A stretch of 64,000 nucleotides of DNA from an uncultured Collinsella sp. Its GTDB lineage: Bacteria; Actinomycetota; Coriobacteriia; Coriobacteriales; Coriobacteriaceae. The notes below the pieces were generated by a model. It worked only from the letters and a program-made list of their open reading frames with translations, made no database searches and had not been told where the DNA came from. Each line of letters starts with the position of its first letter. Within the stretch, counting starts at the first letter, position 1. The translations under genes and the position numbers were made by a program. The stretch is from assembly GCA_900548265.1 (NCBI GenBank), contig URKG01000002.1, positions 62,001 through 126,000 of the forward strand, given 5' to 3'. Shown here one piece after another: positions 51,473-59,676 of the stretch.

Positions 51473-51682
51473 TTAGTATGCCCGGGCTTGGTTGGGGAAT
51501 GCCTGGTCTAGTGAGGCTTGGAGTTTTTCGAAGGATGTCTGCAGGTTGAGGTGTTGGTCTGCAGAGCGTTTGGCTTTTGTGATTGGGGAGTCGAGGAGGC
51601 CGTTTCTCTGTGTCGGGGGGAAGGAGAAAAGGTCTGCATGTGTTAGGGATGGCTGCTGTGCTGCGTCATTGGAAGAATGCAT
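51473..51682 (-). CDS. Possible small protein (69 residues)
   Basis: A minus-strand frame from ATG 51682 to TAG-like stop at 51473 encodes a Gln/Ala/Ser-rich, helical, 69-residue protein (MHSSNDAAQQPSLTHADLFSF...). GAGGAGG lies 11-13 bases upstream. The ATG comes two bases after the stop of another minus-strand open stretch (ending NLLVDIEEAA) that itself needs a frameshift to reach its ATG at 51821. Together they look like a small two-gene unit in decay. No family is recognised. The remaining parts of the 705-base region 51233-51937 hold the inverted repeat and terminator only. Confidence 0.35.
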   Translation of the reverse strand: MHSSNDAAQQPSLTHADLFSFPPTQRNGLLDSPITKAKRSADQHLNLQTSFEKLQASLDQAFPNQARAY

Positions 51683-51937
51683 GCTTATGCGGCCTCCTCG
51701 ATGTCCACCAAAAGATTGCGCTCGGGGTGTGCTGCTAGGTCCCGTGCGCTGGCAGTATTATGCCGCGAGTGCAGATAAGAAAGCGCTAAAGAAAGGCTTA
51801 ATTGGGTTTGATGTAACCATGAAACCGCAGGTCAAAGCTATTGCATAACACTCTTGAAAGGTTGGGGGCTTAAGGGCTTTCTAAGGTTTGTGGCGCGGAT
51901 GTGGCTCGCCTGTGTGGGGCGTGTGGACGGCGCGTTC

Positions 51938-52927
51938 CTAGCGCCGCGGCTTTGCGGCCCGCACCTGCTCTATGACCTTTTCCATCGTGGCGTCGATGTG
52001 GTCTTTTTTGAGCTCGCATTCCCAGATGGTTATGGGCGTCCAGCCCATTTGAGTGAGTGCTGCCACGGCAGCGTGGTCGCGCTCGACGTTGCGACGGAAC
52101 TTTGCCTCCCAAAACTCAACATTGCGCTTGGGCTGGCTGGGGTTGCACTTGGGGCAGCGGTGCCAAAAGCAGCCGTTGACGAAGATGGCGATCTTGCGGC
52201 CGGGGAAGGCGATGTCGGGCTTGCCGGGAACCTTCCATTCCAAGCGATAGCCCGCAAGACCTGCTGCCCGCAGGCGCTGGCGAACGAGCAGCTCGGGTTT
52301 GGTGTTGGCGCGCTTGTTGCCCTTCATGGACTTTTTGATGGCGGCGCGACGGCGCACCAGTTCGCGCTCGTCGGCGGAAAGGTCCGAGGTGTCGATGCCG
52401 TCGAGCAGGCCGGGCTTGGCGCGCTTTTTGCTGCGGCGTTTAGGTGCGCGCTTGGGCTTGGTGGCGGGGTGTTCGGTCGTGGCGGCCTCGGCGTCGTTGA
52501 CAGTGCCGTTGGCCTCGAGCCGGTCTTCCTTCAGCTCAATCAGGGCATCGATGAGCCCCTTGTCTGCGGGCATCCATTCCACCGTGGCAAGCGAGGTGCG
52601 CGGAATCCAGCGGATATCAAGCTGGCGGTCGTGCTTCTGAGGCTCATCGGATTCATCGGCGAGCGAGCAGTAGTAGCACTCCATGGAGAGATGAAAATCG
52701 GGGTAGTCATACTCAACGGTGTAGAAATCGCGCAGGTTGGTGACTTTTACCTGCAGCTCCTCCATAAGCTCGCGGCGTACGGCGTCCTCGGGCGTCTCGC
52801 CGCGCATGAGCTTGCCGCCGGGGAATTCCCAAAGTCCCTGCATGTCGCCATAGCCGCGCTGCACGGCAAGCAGCTCATCAGATCCTTCCTTGCGAATGAT
52901 CCCAGCGGCAACATGAACAGTCTTCAA
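51938..52927 (-). CDS. MutT (NUDIX) - Vsr endonuclease fusion
   Basis: 329 residues with two repair domains. Residues about 2-135 are a NUDIX hydrolase of the MutT type: the Nudix box is GGKLMRGETPEDAVRRELMEELQV, preceded by GLWEFP. A basic linker (about 155-200, KPKRAPKRRSKKRAKPG) leads to a Vsr-type endonuclease (about 215-325): NTKPELLVRQRLRAAG, the metal/active segment KPDIAFPGRKIAIFVNGCFWHRCPKC and FWEAKFRRNVERDHAAV. MutT removes oxidised dGTP; Vsr nicks T:G mismatches. The start is TTG 52927 after GAGAGGA; no ATG fits. No cytosine methyltransferase is nearby. Divergent from the ABC genes. Confidence 0.87.
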   Translation of the reverse strand: MKTVHVAAGIIRKEGSDELLAVQRGYGDMQGLWEFPGGKLMRGETPEDAVRRELMEELQVKVTNLRDFYTVEYDYPDFHLSMECYYCSLADESDEPQKHDRQLDIRWIPRTSLATVEWMPADKGLIDALIELKEDRLEANGTVNDAEAATTEHPATKPKRAPKRRSKKRAKPGLLDGIDTSDLSADERELVRRRAAIKKSMKGNKRANTKPELLVRQRLRAAGLAGYRLEWKVPGKPDIAFPGRKIAIFVNGCFWHRCPKCNPSQPKRNVEFWEAKFRRNVERDHAAVAALTQMGWTPITIWECELKKDHIDATMEKVIEQVRAAKPRR

Positions 52928-53075
52928 CAGGAGTCCTCTCTCAATATCAACACGTGGCAGGCTGGCTACCCGTATCTTACACAACGGTAAGGCAAGCGTA
53001 AGCCATATCGATGGTAGCCGACTCGTCTTCTTGCGACTATAGATGCCGTAGACTAATCGCAAGAAAGGATTCGGT

Positions 53076-53861
53076 ATGCAAACCACGCGCATGGCGACCC
53101 CGGTACTGGAGGTCGCGCATCTCGAAAAGGTATACGGCGCGTTGGGCAACGTGACCCGCGCGCTCAACGACGTCAGCTTTACCGTCAACCGCGGCGAGTT
53201 CGTTGGCATCATGGGCGCTTCGGGCTCGGGCAAGTCGACGTTGCTCAACTGCGTGTCGACCATCGATAGCGCCACAAGTGGCACGATCCGCATCAACGGT
53301 CAGGACGTGACGCGCATGAAGCAGGCCAAGCTCTCGCAGTTCCGCCGCGAGGAGCTCGGCTTTATCTTCCAGGACTCCAACCTGCTCGATACGCTCACGG
53401 CACGCGAGAACATCGCCCTGCCGCTCACCATCGCCCGCACAAACTCGGCAGAGATCTCGACTCGCGTGCAGGATGTGGCCGCGCGCCTGTCCATCAGTCA
53501 GGTGCTCGACAAGTATCCCTATCAGATGTCCGGCGGTCAGCAGCAGCGCGTTGCCGCGGCTCGCGCGCTCGTCACCGACCCCACCATGATCATGGCCGAC
53601 GAACCCACCGGCGCCCTCGATTCCAAGAGCGCTCGCCTGCTGCTCGAGAGCCTGGAGGCCCTCAATCGCCGCCTGCGCGCCACCGTGCTCATGGTCACGC
53701 ATGACAGCTTTGCTGCCAGCTACACGAGCCGCGTGTTGTTTATCCGCGACGGCAAGATCTTCACCGAGCTGCGCCGCGGCGACACCGACCGCCGAGAGTT
53801 TTTCGACCGCATTATGGAGGTCGTTGCCATGATGGGCGGTGAGGGCTCCGATGCTTTGTAA
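53076..53861 (+). CDS. ABC transporter ATP-binding protein, BceA-like
   Basis: 261 residues. Walker A GASGSGKST (about 47-55), Q-loop FIFQDSNLLD, signature MSGGQQQR, Walker B TMIMADEPTGALD and H-loop MVTHDSF are all intact. MacB/BceA-type ATPases work with a large FtsX-like permease, here the next gene, to detach or expel peptides and antibiotics. No BceRS two-component genes are adjacent. The permease start lies inside the end of this gene. Confidence 0.93.
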   Translation: MQTTRMATPVLEVAHLEKVYGALGNVTRALNDVSFTVNRGEFVGIMGASGSGKSTLLNCVSTIDSATSGTIRINGQDVTRMKQAKLSQFRREELGFIFQDSNLLDTLTARENIALPLTIARTNSAEISTRVQDVAARLSISQVLDKYPYQMSGGQQQRVAAARALVTDPTMIMADEPTGALDSKSARLLLESLEALNRRLRATVLMVTHDSFAASYTSRVLFIRDGKIFTELRRGDTDRREFFDRIMEVVAMMGGEGSDAL

Positions 53862-56103
53862 ACTCGCTTGGGGCAACGTCCGCCGTGCCGGCCGCGACTA
53901 CCTCGTCTACCTTTTGACGCTCACCCTGGGCGTCACGGTCTTCTATGCCTTTAACACCATCTCAATGCAGGTCGACATCGCCGGAATCGATGAAGAGGGC
54001 TTGGCGCAGGTTATGGGCAGTATGCTCGGCGACCTGACGTACTTTTTGGCCGGTGTCATGGCCTTTTTGATGGTGTATGCCAATAACTTCATCATGAAAC
54101 GCCGCAAGAAGGAGTTTGGCCTGTACCAGGTGCTCGGCATGGGGCGTGGGCGCGTCGCCACGATCATGGCGCTCGAGACCGTGATAGTGTCGGTCGTGGC
54201 CTTTGTCGCCGGCATTGTGCTGGGTGTGGGGCTCTCCCAGCTCATGACGTTCTTTACGGCCTCGCTCTTTAAGACACAGATCGCCAATTTCCACTTCTTT
54301 TTCTCGGTGCATGCGTTCAACCTGACCCTTGCTTGCATGCTCGTAATGTTTGTGCTCACGCTACTGCTGAACCTTCGCGCCGTGCGTCGTACCAAACTCA
54401 TCGAGCTTATGGGTGCCGAGCGTCGCAACGAGAGCATCAAGACACGCAACCCCTGGATTGCGATTGCCATCTTTGCCGTGGGCGTGGCGCTTGTGGGCGT
54501 GGCCTATTACCGTCTGCTACGTGATGGGTTCCCGCTAACCGCGACGGAAAGCAAGCTGCAAGAGGCCATGAACCAGTTTGGTATTACGACCGCTATGGTT
54601 ACCGTGGGCACCTTTGCCCTGTTCTGGGGACTCTCGGGCATGCTCATCAAGCTGCTGCAGAGCCTGCGCGGCGTGTATTGGCGCGGCCTCAACATGTTTA
54701 CCGTGCGCCAGCTTGCGGCCAAGGTCAACACGGTGTGCTTTTCGATGGGCGTCATCGCGATGCTCCTGTTTTTGGCCATCACCTCGGTGACGTGCGGTAT
54801 GTCGATTGCCAACGTGATGAACGAAAACCTGGAGCGCTATAACCCTGTTGACGTGTCTCAGACGTATGTCTATTACACGCCCGATACGCTCGACTACTAC
54901 AAAGAGTACGTCAATCCGCCTGAAGCCGATCGCATGGTGCTGGCCGATACAACGGTCGATTTGTACCCCGCATGGCACGGCGATCCATGGCACGGCGATC
55001 GTATCGATTCCGATAACGCTGCAGACGGTATTAAGGGCAAGTCGGCGGACAACAACGACGAGACCGGCAAGAAGGTCAATATCGCCGATGTTGCCGGTGA
55101 GCATGTGCAGATCGATTTGTATCTGAGTTACCCGTTTGGCGGCTCGAATCCTTCGGTGACCCCAAGTGAGATGTGCAAGACCATGGGCGAAAAGCTTCCC
55201 AAGGCGTTCGGGGGTAGCAATGCCGATACGATGGGTCTGTTTGTGACGCCGGCGAGCCAGTACAACAAACTGCGTCAGATGATGGGCGAGGAGCCGGTGA
55301 GCATTGGCCGCGACCAGTACTTGCTCACGTGTGATATGGGCGGCGAGCTGGTCGACCTGTACACCAAGTATATGGCTGGCGGCCATGCCCTTACCTTGGG
55401 CGGGCATACGCTCAAGCCCGCAACCGATAAGTCGGACGAAGATACGGCGGCCATCGCCAACTCGGCGATGGGCAGTAATCCGGGTACCGTCGTCGTTGCC
55501 GATGAGCTGTTGTCCCAACTTAATCTGCAGCCGTATTCCAGTAGCCTGCTCGTTAACTACAAACAGGGGATGGATACGACCGAGGCAGACGAGAGTATTA
55601 AATACACTGTGCTCGACAATCTGCTCGTTGACGGCAAGGAGCCGGGGTCGTGGGGAACCTTCATCACACGCTCCGAGATGTACACGCAAGCAGCGCAAAT
55701 GAACGGTCTTATTAGCTACCTAGCCATCTACATCGGCTTTGTATTGGTCGTTGCATGCGCGGCGATTCTGTCGATTCAGCAACTCTCCAACGTGGCCGAC
55801 GGCAGTCGCAGCTATCGTGTGCTGGCACAGATCGGCTGCGACGACCGCCAGATTCGTCATTCGGTGATGGCGCAGCAAGCGGTATTCTTCCTGTTCCCGC
55901 TGGCAGTGGGCCTGGCGCACTCCTTTGTGGCACTTAGGGTGATCATCGAGCTGGTGAGCATTTTCGGAAATATGAGCATCGGCGGCACCGTGGGCCTCAC
56001 CTGTGCAATCTTCCTGGCAGCATACGGTGGCTACTTCCTGGTGACCTACCTCATGAGCACCGGCATGGTACAAGCCGCCATCGCTACCCGTTACAGCGAG
56101 TAA
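53851..56103 (+). CDS. FtsX-like ABC permease, BceB-like
   Basis: 750 residues. About ten membrane helices arranged 1+3 ... 2 ... 3 with FtsX/MacB-like domains: N-terminal MLCKLAWGNVRRAGRDYLVYLLTLTLGV, helices near 55-75, 105-130 and 150-175, then 200-220, 240-265, 290-310, an extracellular domain of about 330 residues (310-625) and three C-terminal helices (about 630-745, including QQLSNVADGSRSYRVLAQIGCD). This is the BceB plan for sensing and resisting bacitracin-like peptides; the specific substrate is unknown. ATG 53851 overlaps the ATPase gene by 11 bases, with GTGAGGG upstream. Confidence 0.88.
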   Translation: MLCKLAWGNVRRAGRDYLVYLLTLTLGVTVFYAFNTISMQVDIAGIDEEGLAQVMGSMLGDLTYFLAGVMAFLMVYANNFIMKRRKKEFGLYQVLGMGRGRVATIMALETVIVSVVAFVAGIVLGVGLSQLMTFFTASLFKTQIANFHFFFSVHAFNLTLACMLVMFVLTLLLNLRAVRRTKLIELMGAERRNESIKTRNPWIAIAIFAVGVALVGVAYYRLLRDGFPLTATESKLQEAMNQFGITTAMVTVGTFALFWGLSGMLIKLLQSLRGVYWRGLNMFTVRQLAAKVNTVCFSMGVIAMLLFLAITSVTCGMSIANVMNENLERYNPVDVSQTYVYYTPDTLDYYKEYVNPPEADRMVLADTTVDLYPAWHGDPWHGDRIDSDNAADGIKGKSADNNDETGKKVNIADVAGEHVQIDLYLSYPFGGSNPSVTPSEMCKTMGEKLPKAFGGSNADTMGLFVTPASQYNKLRQMMGEEPVSIGRDQYLLTCDMGGELVDLYTKYMAGGHALTLGGHTLKPATDKSDEDTAAIANSAMGSNPGTVVVADELLSQLNLQPYSSSLLVNYKQGMDTTEADESIKYTVLDNLLVDGKEPGSWGTFITRSEMYTQAAQMNGLISYLAIYIGFVLVVACAAILSIQQLSNVADGSRSYRVLAQIGCDDRQIRHSVMAQQAVFFLFPLAVGLAHSFVALRVIIELVSIFGNMSIGGTVGLTCAIFLAAYGGYFLVTYLMSTGMVQAAIATRYSE

Positions 56104-56140
56104 CTCACCCAGTTTGGAATTATCGTAGGTTGAGCATAAG

Positions 56141-56286
56141 TCATCGAAAACGCCCCTAAGCGAGCAAGGTGACGTGAAAGAGGAGGGAAGCGTACTTTGG
56201 TACGCGACCGACGATTGAACGTCAGATTGCCGCTTAGGGGCGTTTGCAGCGTCGAGCCGTTACGCGGTTTGGCAAAACCGCGTAAC
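56141..56286 (-). ncRNA. Two-hairpin structured repeat, copy B
   Basis: Same element as copy A, in the opposite orientation. Hairpin 1 gttacgcggttt/aaaaccgcgtaac (56259-56286); hairpin 2 arms aaacgcccctaagcg and cgcttaggggcgttt, inner stem gcgtacttt/ggtacgc replaced relative to A. It lies between the BceB-like gene and the APC transporter (309-base gap, no gene) and is antisense to both. Confidence 0.6.
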
Positions 56287-56412
56287 TTCATCGTAGAAGC
56301 GCGTTTGCGGGCGGCGGATGCTCGTCTCCTGTCGCCCGCTCACCGAGGCTTGGCAATTGTCTTAATATCTTAAGGGTCTCGATTTGTCCAAGACTGAGCG
56401 AAGGAGCTCATC

Positions 56413-57852
56413 ATGAGCGACGGAAAGAAGAAGCTTTCCTTCTTGACGGTCATTTCGACCATCATCTGCGTCGTCTTCGTTTGCGAGGCCGCCGCTCCCG
56501 CTGCTGCCATTGGCAACCAGCAGTTCTTCTGGTGGATCTTCCTGATCCTGACCTTCCTGCTCCCTTATGGCATGGTTGTCGCCGAGCTCGGCACTACCTA
56601 TGACGGCGAGGGCGGCATTTACGACTGGGTACGTGATGGCCTGGGCGACAAGTGGGGCGCCCGCATCTCGTACTACTACTGGGTTAACTACCCGCTGTGG
56701 ATCGCCTCGCTGGCTACCATGTTCCCCGACATTCTGGGCATGGTCTTTGGCGTCGAGTTCAATCTGATCGCCAAGTTGGGTATCGATCTTGCCTTTGTGT
56801 GGATCGTCTACCTCATGGGCCGCTCCAAGGCGGCCGACTCCGAGTGGGTCCTGAACGGCGGCGCCATCGTCAAGGTCGCCGTTGCCGTTATCGTCGGCGC
56901 TCTGGGCATTTGGTATGCCATGGAGAACGGTTTTGCGAACGACATGTCCGCTGCCACCTTCCTGCCCGAGCTTACCAACACCAACGCTCTCGGCTACCTG
57001 TCGATCATCATCTTTAACTTCATGGGCTTCGAGGTCATCTGCACCATGACCGACGATATGGCCGATCCCGCTCGCGATATCCCCAAGGCTATCATCGTCG
57101 GCGGCCTGTCTATCGCCGTGATCTATCTGTTCGCTGGCTTTGGCATCGGCGCTGCGGTGCCGGCCGATTCCATCGATCCCGACTACGGCATGATCTACGC
57201 TGTCCAGACCATGGTGGGCGACTCCATGATCTTCAAGGTCATCTGCATTGCCTTCCTGATCACCCTGTTCGCCAACATGGCTGCCTGGTCCTTCGGCGTC
57301 AACTCCGTTGCTCGTTATGCTGCCGAGCATGGCAACATGCCCAAGGTCTTTGCCTCGATGATCTCGGATGACGACATGCCCAACGGCGCCAACCTGGTCA
57401 ACGCCATCGTCGCCTCCCTGGTGCTGTGCCTGCAGCTCGTTCCCATCGACGCCATCTCCAACGGTGTCTTCTGGATGCTCTTCGGTACCTCCGTTGTATT
57501 CTTGCTGCTCACCTACATCCCGATGTTCCCGGCATTCCTCAACCTTCGTAAGAACGACCCTAACCGTGCGCGCATCTTTACGTTCCCGTTTAAGGGCGCC
57601 ATGATGAAGGTCATGCTGGCTATTCCCTGCATCGAGCTGATTCTGGCTATCGTTGCAACGCTGATTCCGTTCTCTGTCGATGAGATTGGCGATAAGGTCC
57701 CGATGATCGTTATCTTCATCGTGCTTTTGCTTATTGGCGAGGTTGTCCGCGTCGTCAGTGCTAAGGGTCGCGAGACCGAGTACAAGGGTCTCACCCCCGA
57801 GCTGGCTGCTCAGCGTCTCGCTGAGGAGGCCGCCGAGGCCGAAGAGGACTAG
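56413..57852 (+). CDS. APC-family amino acid/polyamine transporter
   Basis: 479 residues, 12 predicted membrane helices. Family features include FVCEAAAPAAAIGNQQFFWW (first helix break), GTTYDGEGGIYDWVRDGLGDKWGARISYYYWVNYPLW, and FMGFEVICTMTDDMADPARDIPKAI, the conserved loop 6-7 region. Next to agmatine deiminase it probably exchanges agmatine for putrescine or a related product. The substrate is inferred from context only. GAAGGAG precedes ATG 56413. The C-terminal tail is acidic. Confidence 0.87.
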   Translation: MSDGKKKLSFLTVISTIICVVFVCEAAAPAAAIGNQQFFWWIFLILTFLLPYGMVVAELGTTYDGEGGIYDWVRDGLGDKWGARISYYYWVNYPLWIASLATMFPDILGMVFGVEFNLIAKLGIDLAFVWIVYLMGRSKAADSEWVLNGGAIVKVAVAVIVGALGIWYAMENGFANDMSAATFLPELTNTNALGYLSIIIFNFMGFEVICTMTDDMADPARDIPKAIIVGGLSIAVIYLFAGFGIGAAVPADSIDPDYGMIYAVQTMVGDSMIFKVICIAFLITLFANMAAWSFGVNSVARYAAEHGNMPKVFASMISDDDMPNGANLVNAIVASLVLCLQLVPIDAISNGVFWMLFGTSVVFLLLTYIPMFPAFLNLRKNDPNRARIFTFPFKGAMMKVMLAIPCIELILAIVATLIPFSVDEIGDKVPMIVIFIVLLLIGEVVRVVSAKGRETEYKGLTPELAAQRLAEEAAEAEED

Positions 57853-58137
57853 AGCACCCGGATTCGGGGCTCCAACCCTCCTCGCTACTTGACCATTCCC
57901 CGGGGTGGGTGTGAACGATAGCTCTGGTAACCACCGCCCGCCCCAATCTCTCTTCCGTATCCTTCGTGCGTTTTGTCTCCGCGCGCCAGGTTACGTCGTC
58001 GCTTGCCGGTGCGACTCCGTGAAAACCGGCGCCGGGCGCCCCGACCTTTGCCGGGGAACGGGCGTCCGCCACCTCTTGGTTTTAGGCTGCGGGTAACCCG
58101 CCTGCAGCAAGCGATCGTTCGATTTGGAGGAAATCTT
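57853..58137 (+). promoter_or_regulatory. GC-rich leader before aguA
   Basis: 285 bases without a gene. It holds several stems, for example ggcgccgggcgcc, gccggggaacgggc-type pairings and gctgcgggtaacccgcctgcagc close to the ribosome site. I could not match it to a riboswitch class; it may be a structured leader or only GC-rich spacer. Confidence 0.35.
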
Positions 58138-59343
58138 ATGCGTACGATCACCGAGTCCGAGTCCACCCCTAAGGCCGACGGCTACTTTATGCCTGCTGAG
58201 TTCGCTCCGCAGGATCGCGTGTGGATGGGCTGGCCCCATCGCACCGATACCTGGGCCCATGGCGCCAAGCCGGCTCAGAGGCAGTATGCCGCCATCGCTC
58301 GCGCTATTGCCGAGTTCACTCCGGTTACCATATGCGTCAATCAGGCCGACTACGCCAACTGCAAGGCCGTCTTTGAGGAAGACGAGAACGTTACCGTTAT
58401 CGAGATGACCACCGACGACGCTTGGTTCCGCGACACCGCTGCCACTTTTGTTATCAACGGCAAGGGCGATAAGCGCGCCAACCACTGGCACTTCAACGCT
58501 TATGGCGGTCTTGTCGACGGCCTGTACTTCCCGTGGGACAAGGACGAGCAGATCGCCCTTAAGATGGCTGAGCTTTCCGGCTGTCGTCGTTATCGTCCCG
58601 ATGACATGATCCTCGAGGGCGGTTCCATCACCGTCGACGGCGATGGAACCGTGGTCGTGACCGACCAGTGCCTGCTTTCCCCGGGCCGCACCTGCTCTGC
58701 GGTTCTGGAGGAGGAAGAGGATCCCGAGTCCATCTGGCCCAAGTTCAAGAGGAAGTTCGAGCCCTGGAGCGAGGAACTTCGCGCCTATATGGACGAGCAC
58801 CTCAAGGATTATCTGGGTGTCGAGAAGGTCATCTGGGTCAAGGAGGGCATCGACCCCGAGGAGACCAACGGTCACATCGATGACGTCGCCACGTTCATCG
58901 CTCCGGGCGTCATGGCCTGCATCTGGACTGACGATCCCGAGTATCCGTTCTACGAGCAGTGCCACGCCATCTACGAGACCCTCTCCAACGCCGTTGACGC
59001 CAAGGGCCGCAAGATGAAGGTCTACAAGCTCTGCATGCCCGTGAACCCGCTGTTCATGGACCAGGCTTCCTGCGACACCATCGACGCCGACGAGAACGCC
59101 GAGCCGCGCGTCGCCGACGAGCCGCTGATCGCCTCCTACATGAACTACCTGGTCACCAACCACGGCGTTATCGTCCCGCAGTACGGCGACGAGAACGACC
59201 AGCTTGCCGTTGACACGCTCCAGAAGATCTACGATGAGGTCTGGGGCGAGGGCGTCTACAAGTGCGTCGGCGTTCAGTCCGAGCAGGTCGTCTTCGGCGG
59301 CGGAAACATCCACTGCATTACTCAGCAGGAACCCTCGGCGTAA
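58138..59343 (+). CDS. aguA: Agmatine deiminase
   Basis: 401 residues, guanidino-group-modifying enzyme family. It converts agmatine to N-carbamoylputrescine and ammonia. MPAEFAPQDRVWMGWPHRTDTW, DDAWFRDTAATFV (substrate Asp), ILEGGSITVDGDGTVVVTDQCLL and the catalytic Cys393 in GGGNIHCITQQEP are present, with NGHIDDVATF carrying the active-site His-Asp. No putrescine carbamoyltransferase or carbamate kinase is in the window. GGAGGAAA precedes ATG 58138. Confidence 0.94.
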   Translation: MRTITESESTPKADGYFMPAEFAPQDRVWMGWPHRTDTWAHGAKPAQRQYAAIARAIAEFTPVTICVNQADYANCKAVFEEDENVTVIEMTTDDAWFRDTAATFVINGKGDKRANHWHFNAYGGLVDGLYFPWDKDEQIALKMAELSGCRRYRPDDMILEGGSITVDGDGTVVVTDQCLLSPGRTCSAVLEEEEDPESIWPKFKRKFEPWSEELRAYMDEHLKDYLGVEKVIWVKEGIDPEETNGHIDDVATFIAPGVMACIWTDDPEYPFYEQCHAIYETLSNAVDAKGRKMKVYKLCMPVNPLFMDQASCDTIDADENAEPRVADEPLIASYMNYLVTNHGVIVPQYGDENDQLAVDTLQKIYDEVWGEGVYKCVGVQSEQVVFGGGNIHCITQQEPSA

Positions 59344-59352
59344 CTGTCTGTC

Positions 59353-59445
59353 TTCCCGAGGCACGGCGCCTTCCCGTTCATTTTTCGCTTGCGTACCAAA
59401 GTACGCGGCGCTCCTCTTTCACGGGAATCTGCCCCACCTCAGAAA
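59353..59445. repeat. Diverged partial copy (D) of the structured repeat
   Basis: ttcccgt ... acgggaa arms enclose gcgtaccaaagtacgc and ctcctctttcacg, the same inner segments as copy B. Hairpin 1 is missing. It is 10 bases past the aguA stop; the whole 332-base gap 59344-59675 is filled by this copy, 80 bases of unassigned DNA and copy C. Confidence 0.5.
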
Positions 59446-59526
59446 CCCAGCCGATTAATCGGACCGACGTAGCTTGCTACCGCATTAGTCATTGGTGCCA
59501 ACCCTGGCAACGATGCAGGTCGAAAA

Positions 59527-59676
59527 ACGTCAGCGAAAACCCGCCAGAGCGAGCAAGGTGCCTTGAAGCGAGGCGGCATTGACCTTTTGGTCATGCCGTC
59601 GAAGCTGAAAGGCAGATTGCCGTTCTGGCGGGTTTGCAGCGTCGAGTAGTTACGCGGTTTGGTAAAACCGCGTAAC
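59527..59676 (-). ncRNA. Two-hairpin structured repeat, copy C
   Basis: Minus-strand sense, beginning right at the stop of the DAHP synthase gene. Hairpin 1 gttacgcggtttt/aaaccgcgtaac (59649-59676); spacer ctcgacgctgc; hairpin 2 with changed outer stem aaacccgccagaacgg/ctctggcgggttt and inner ggcatgacc/ggtcaatgcc. The outer stem differs from A and B on both sides in a pairing-preserving way. Ends with GACGTTTTTCG. Confidence 0.65.

Noticed and set aside
52928..53296. N-terminal extension of the MutT-Vsr gene to an ATG at 53296
   Set aside because: The extension runs antisense to the ABC ATPase gene and has no homology; the NUDIX fold starts at TTG 52927 behind a good ribosome site.
57853..58137. 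A known riboswitch before aguA
   Set aside because: I looked for cobalamin, guanidine, lysine, SAM and glycine-type cores and found no convincing match, only GC-rich stems.
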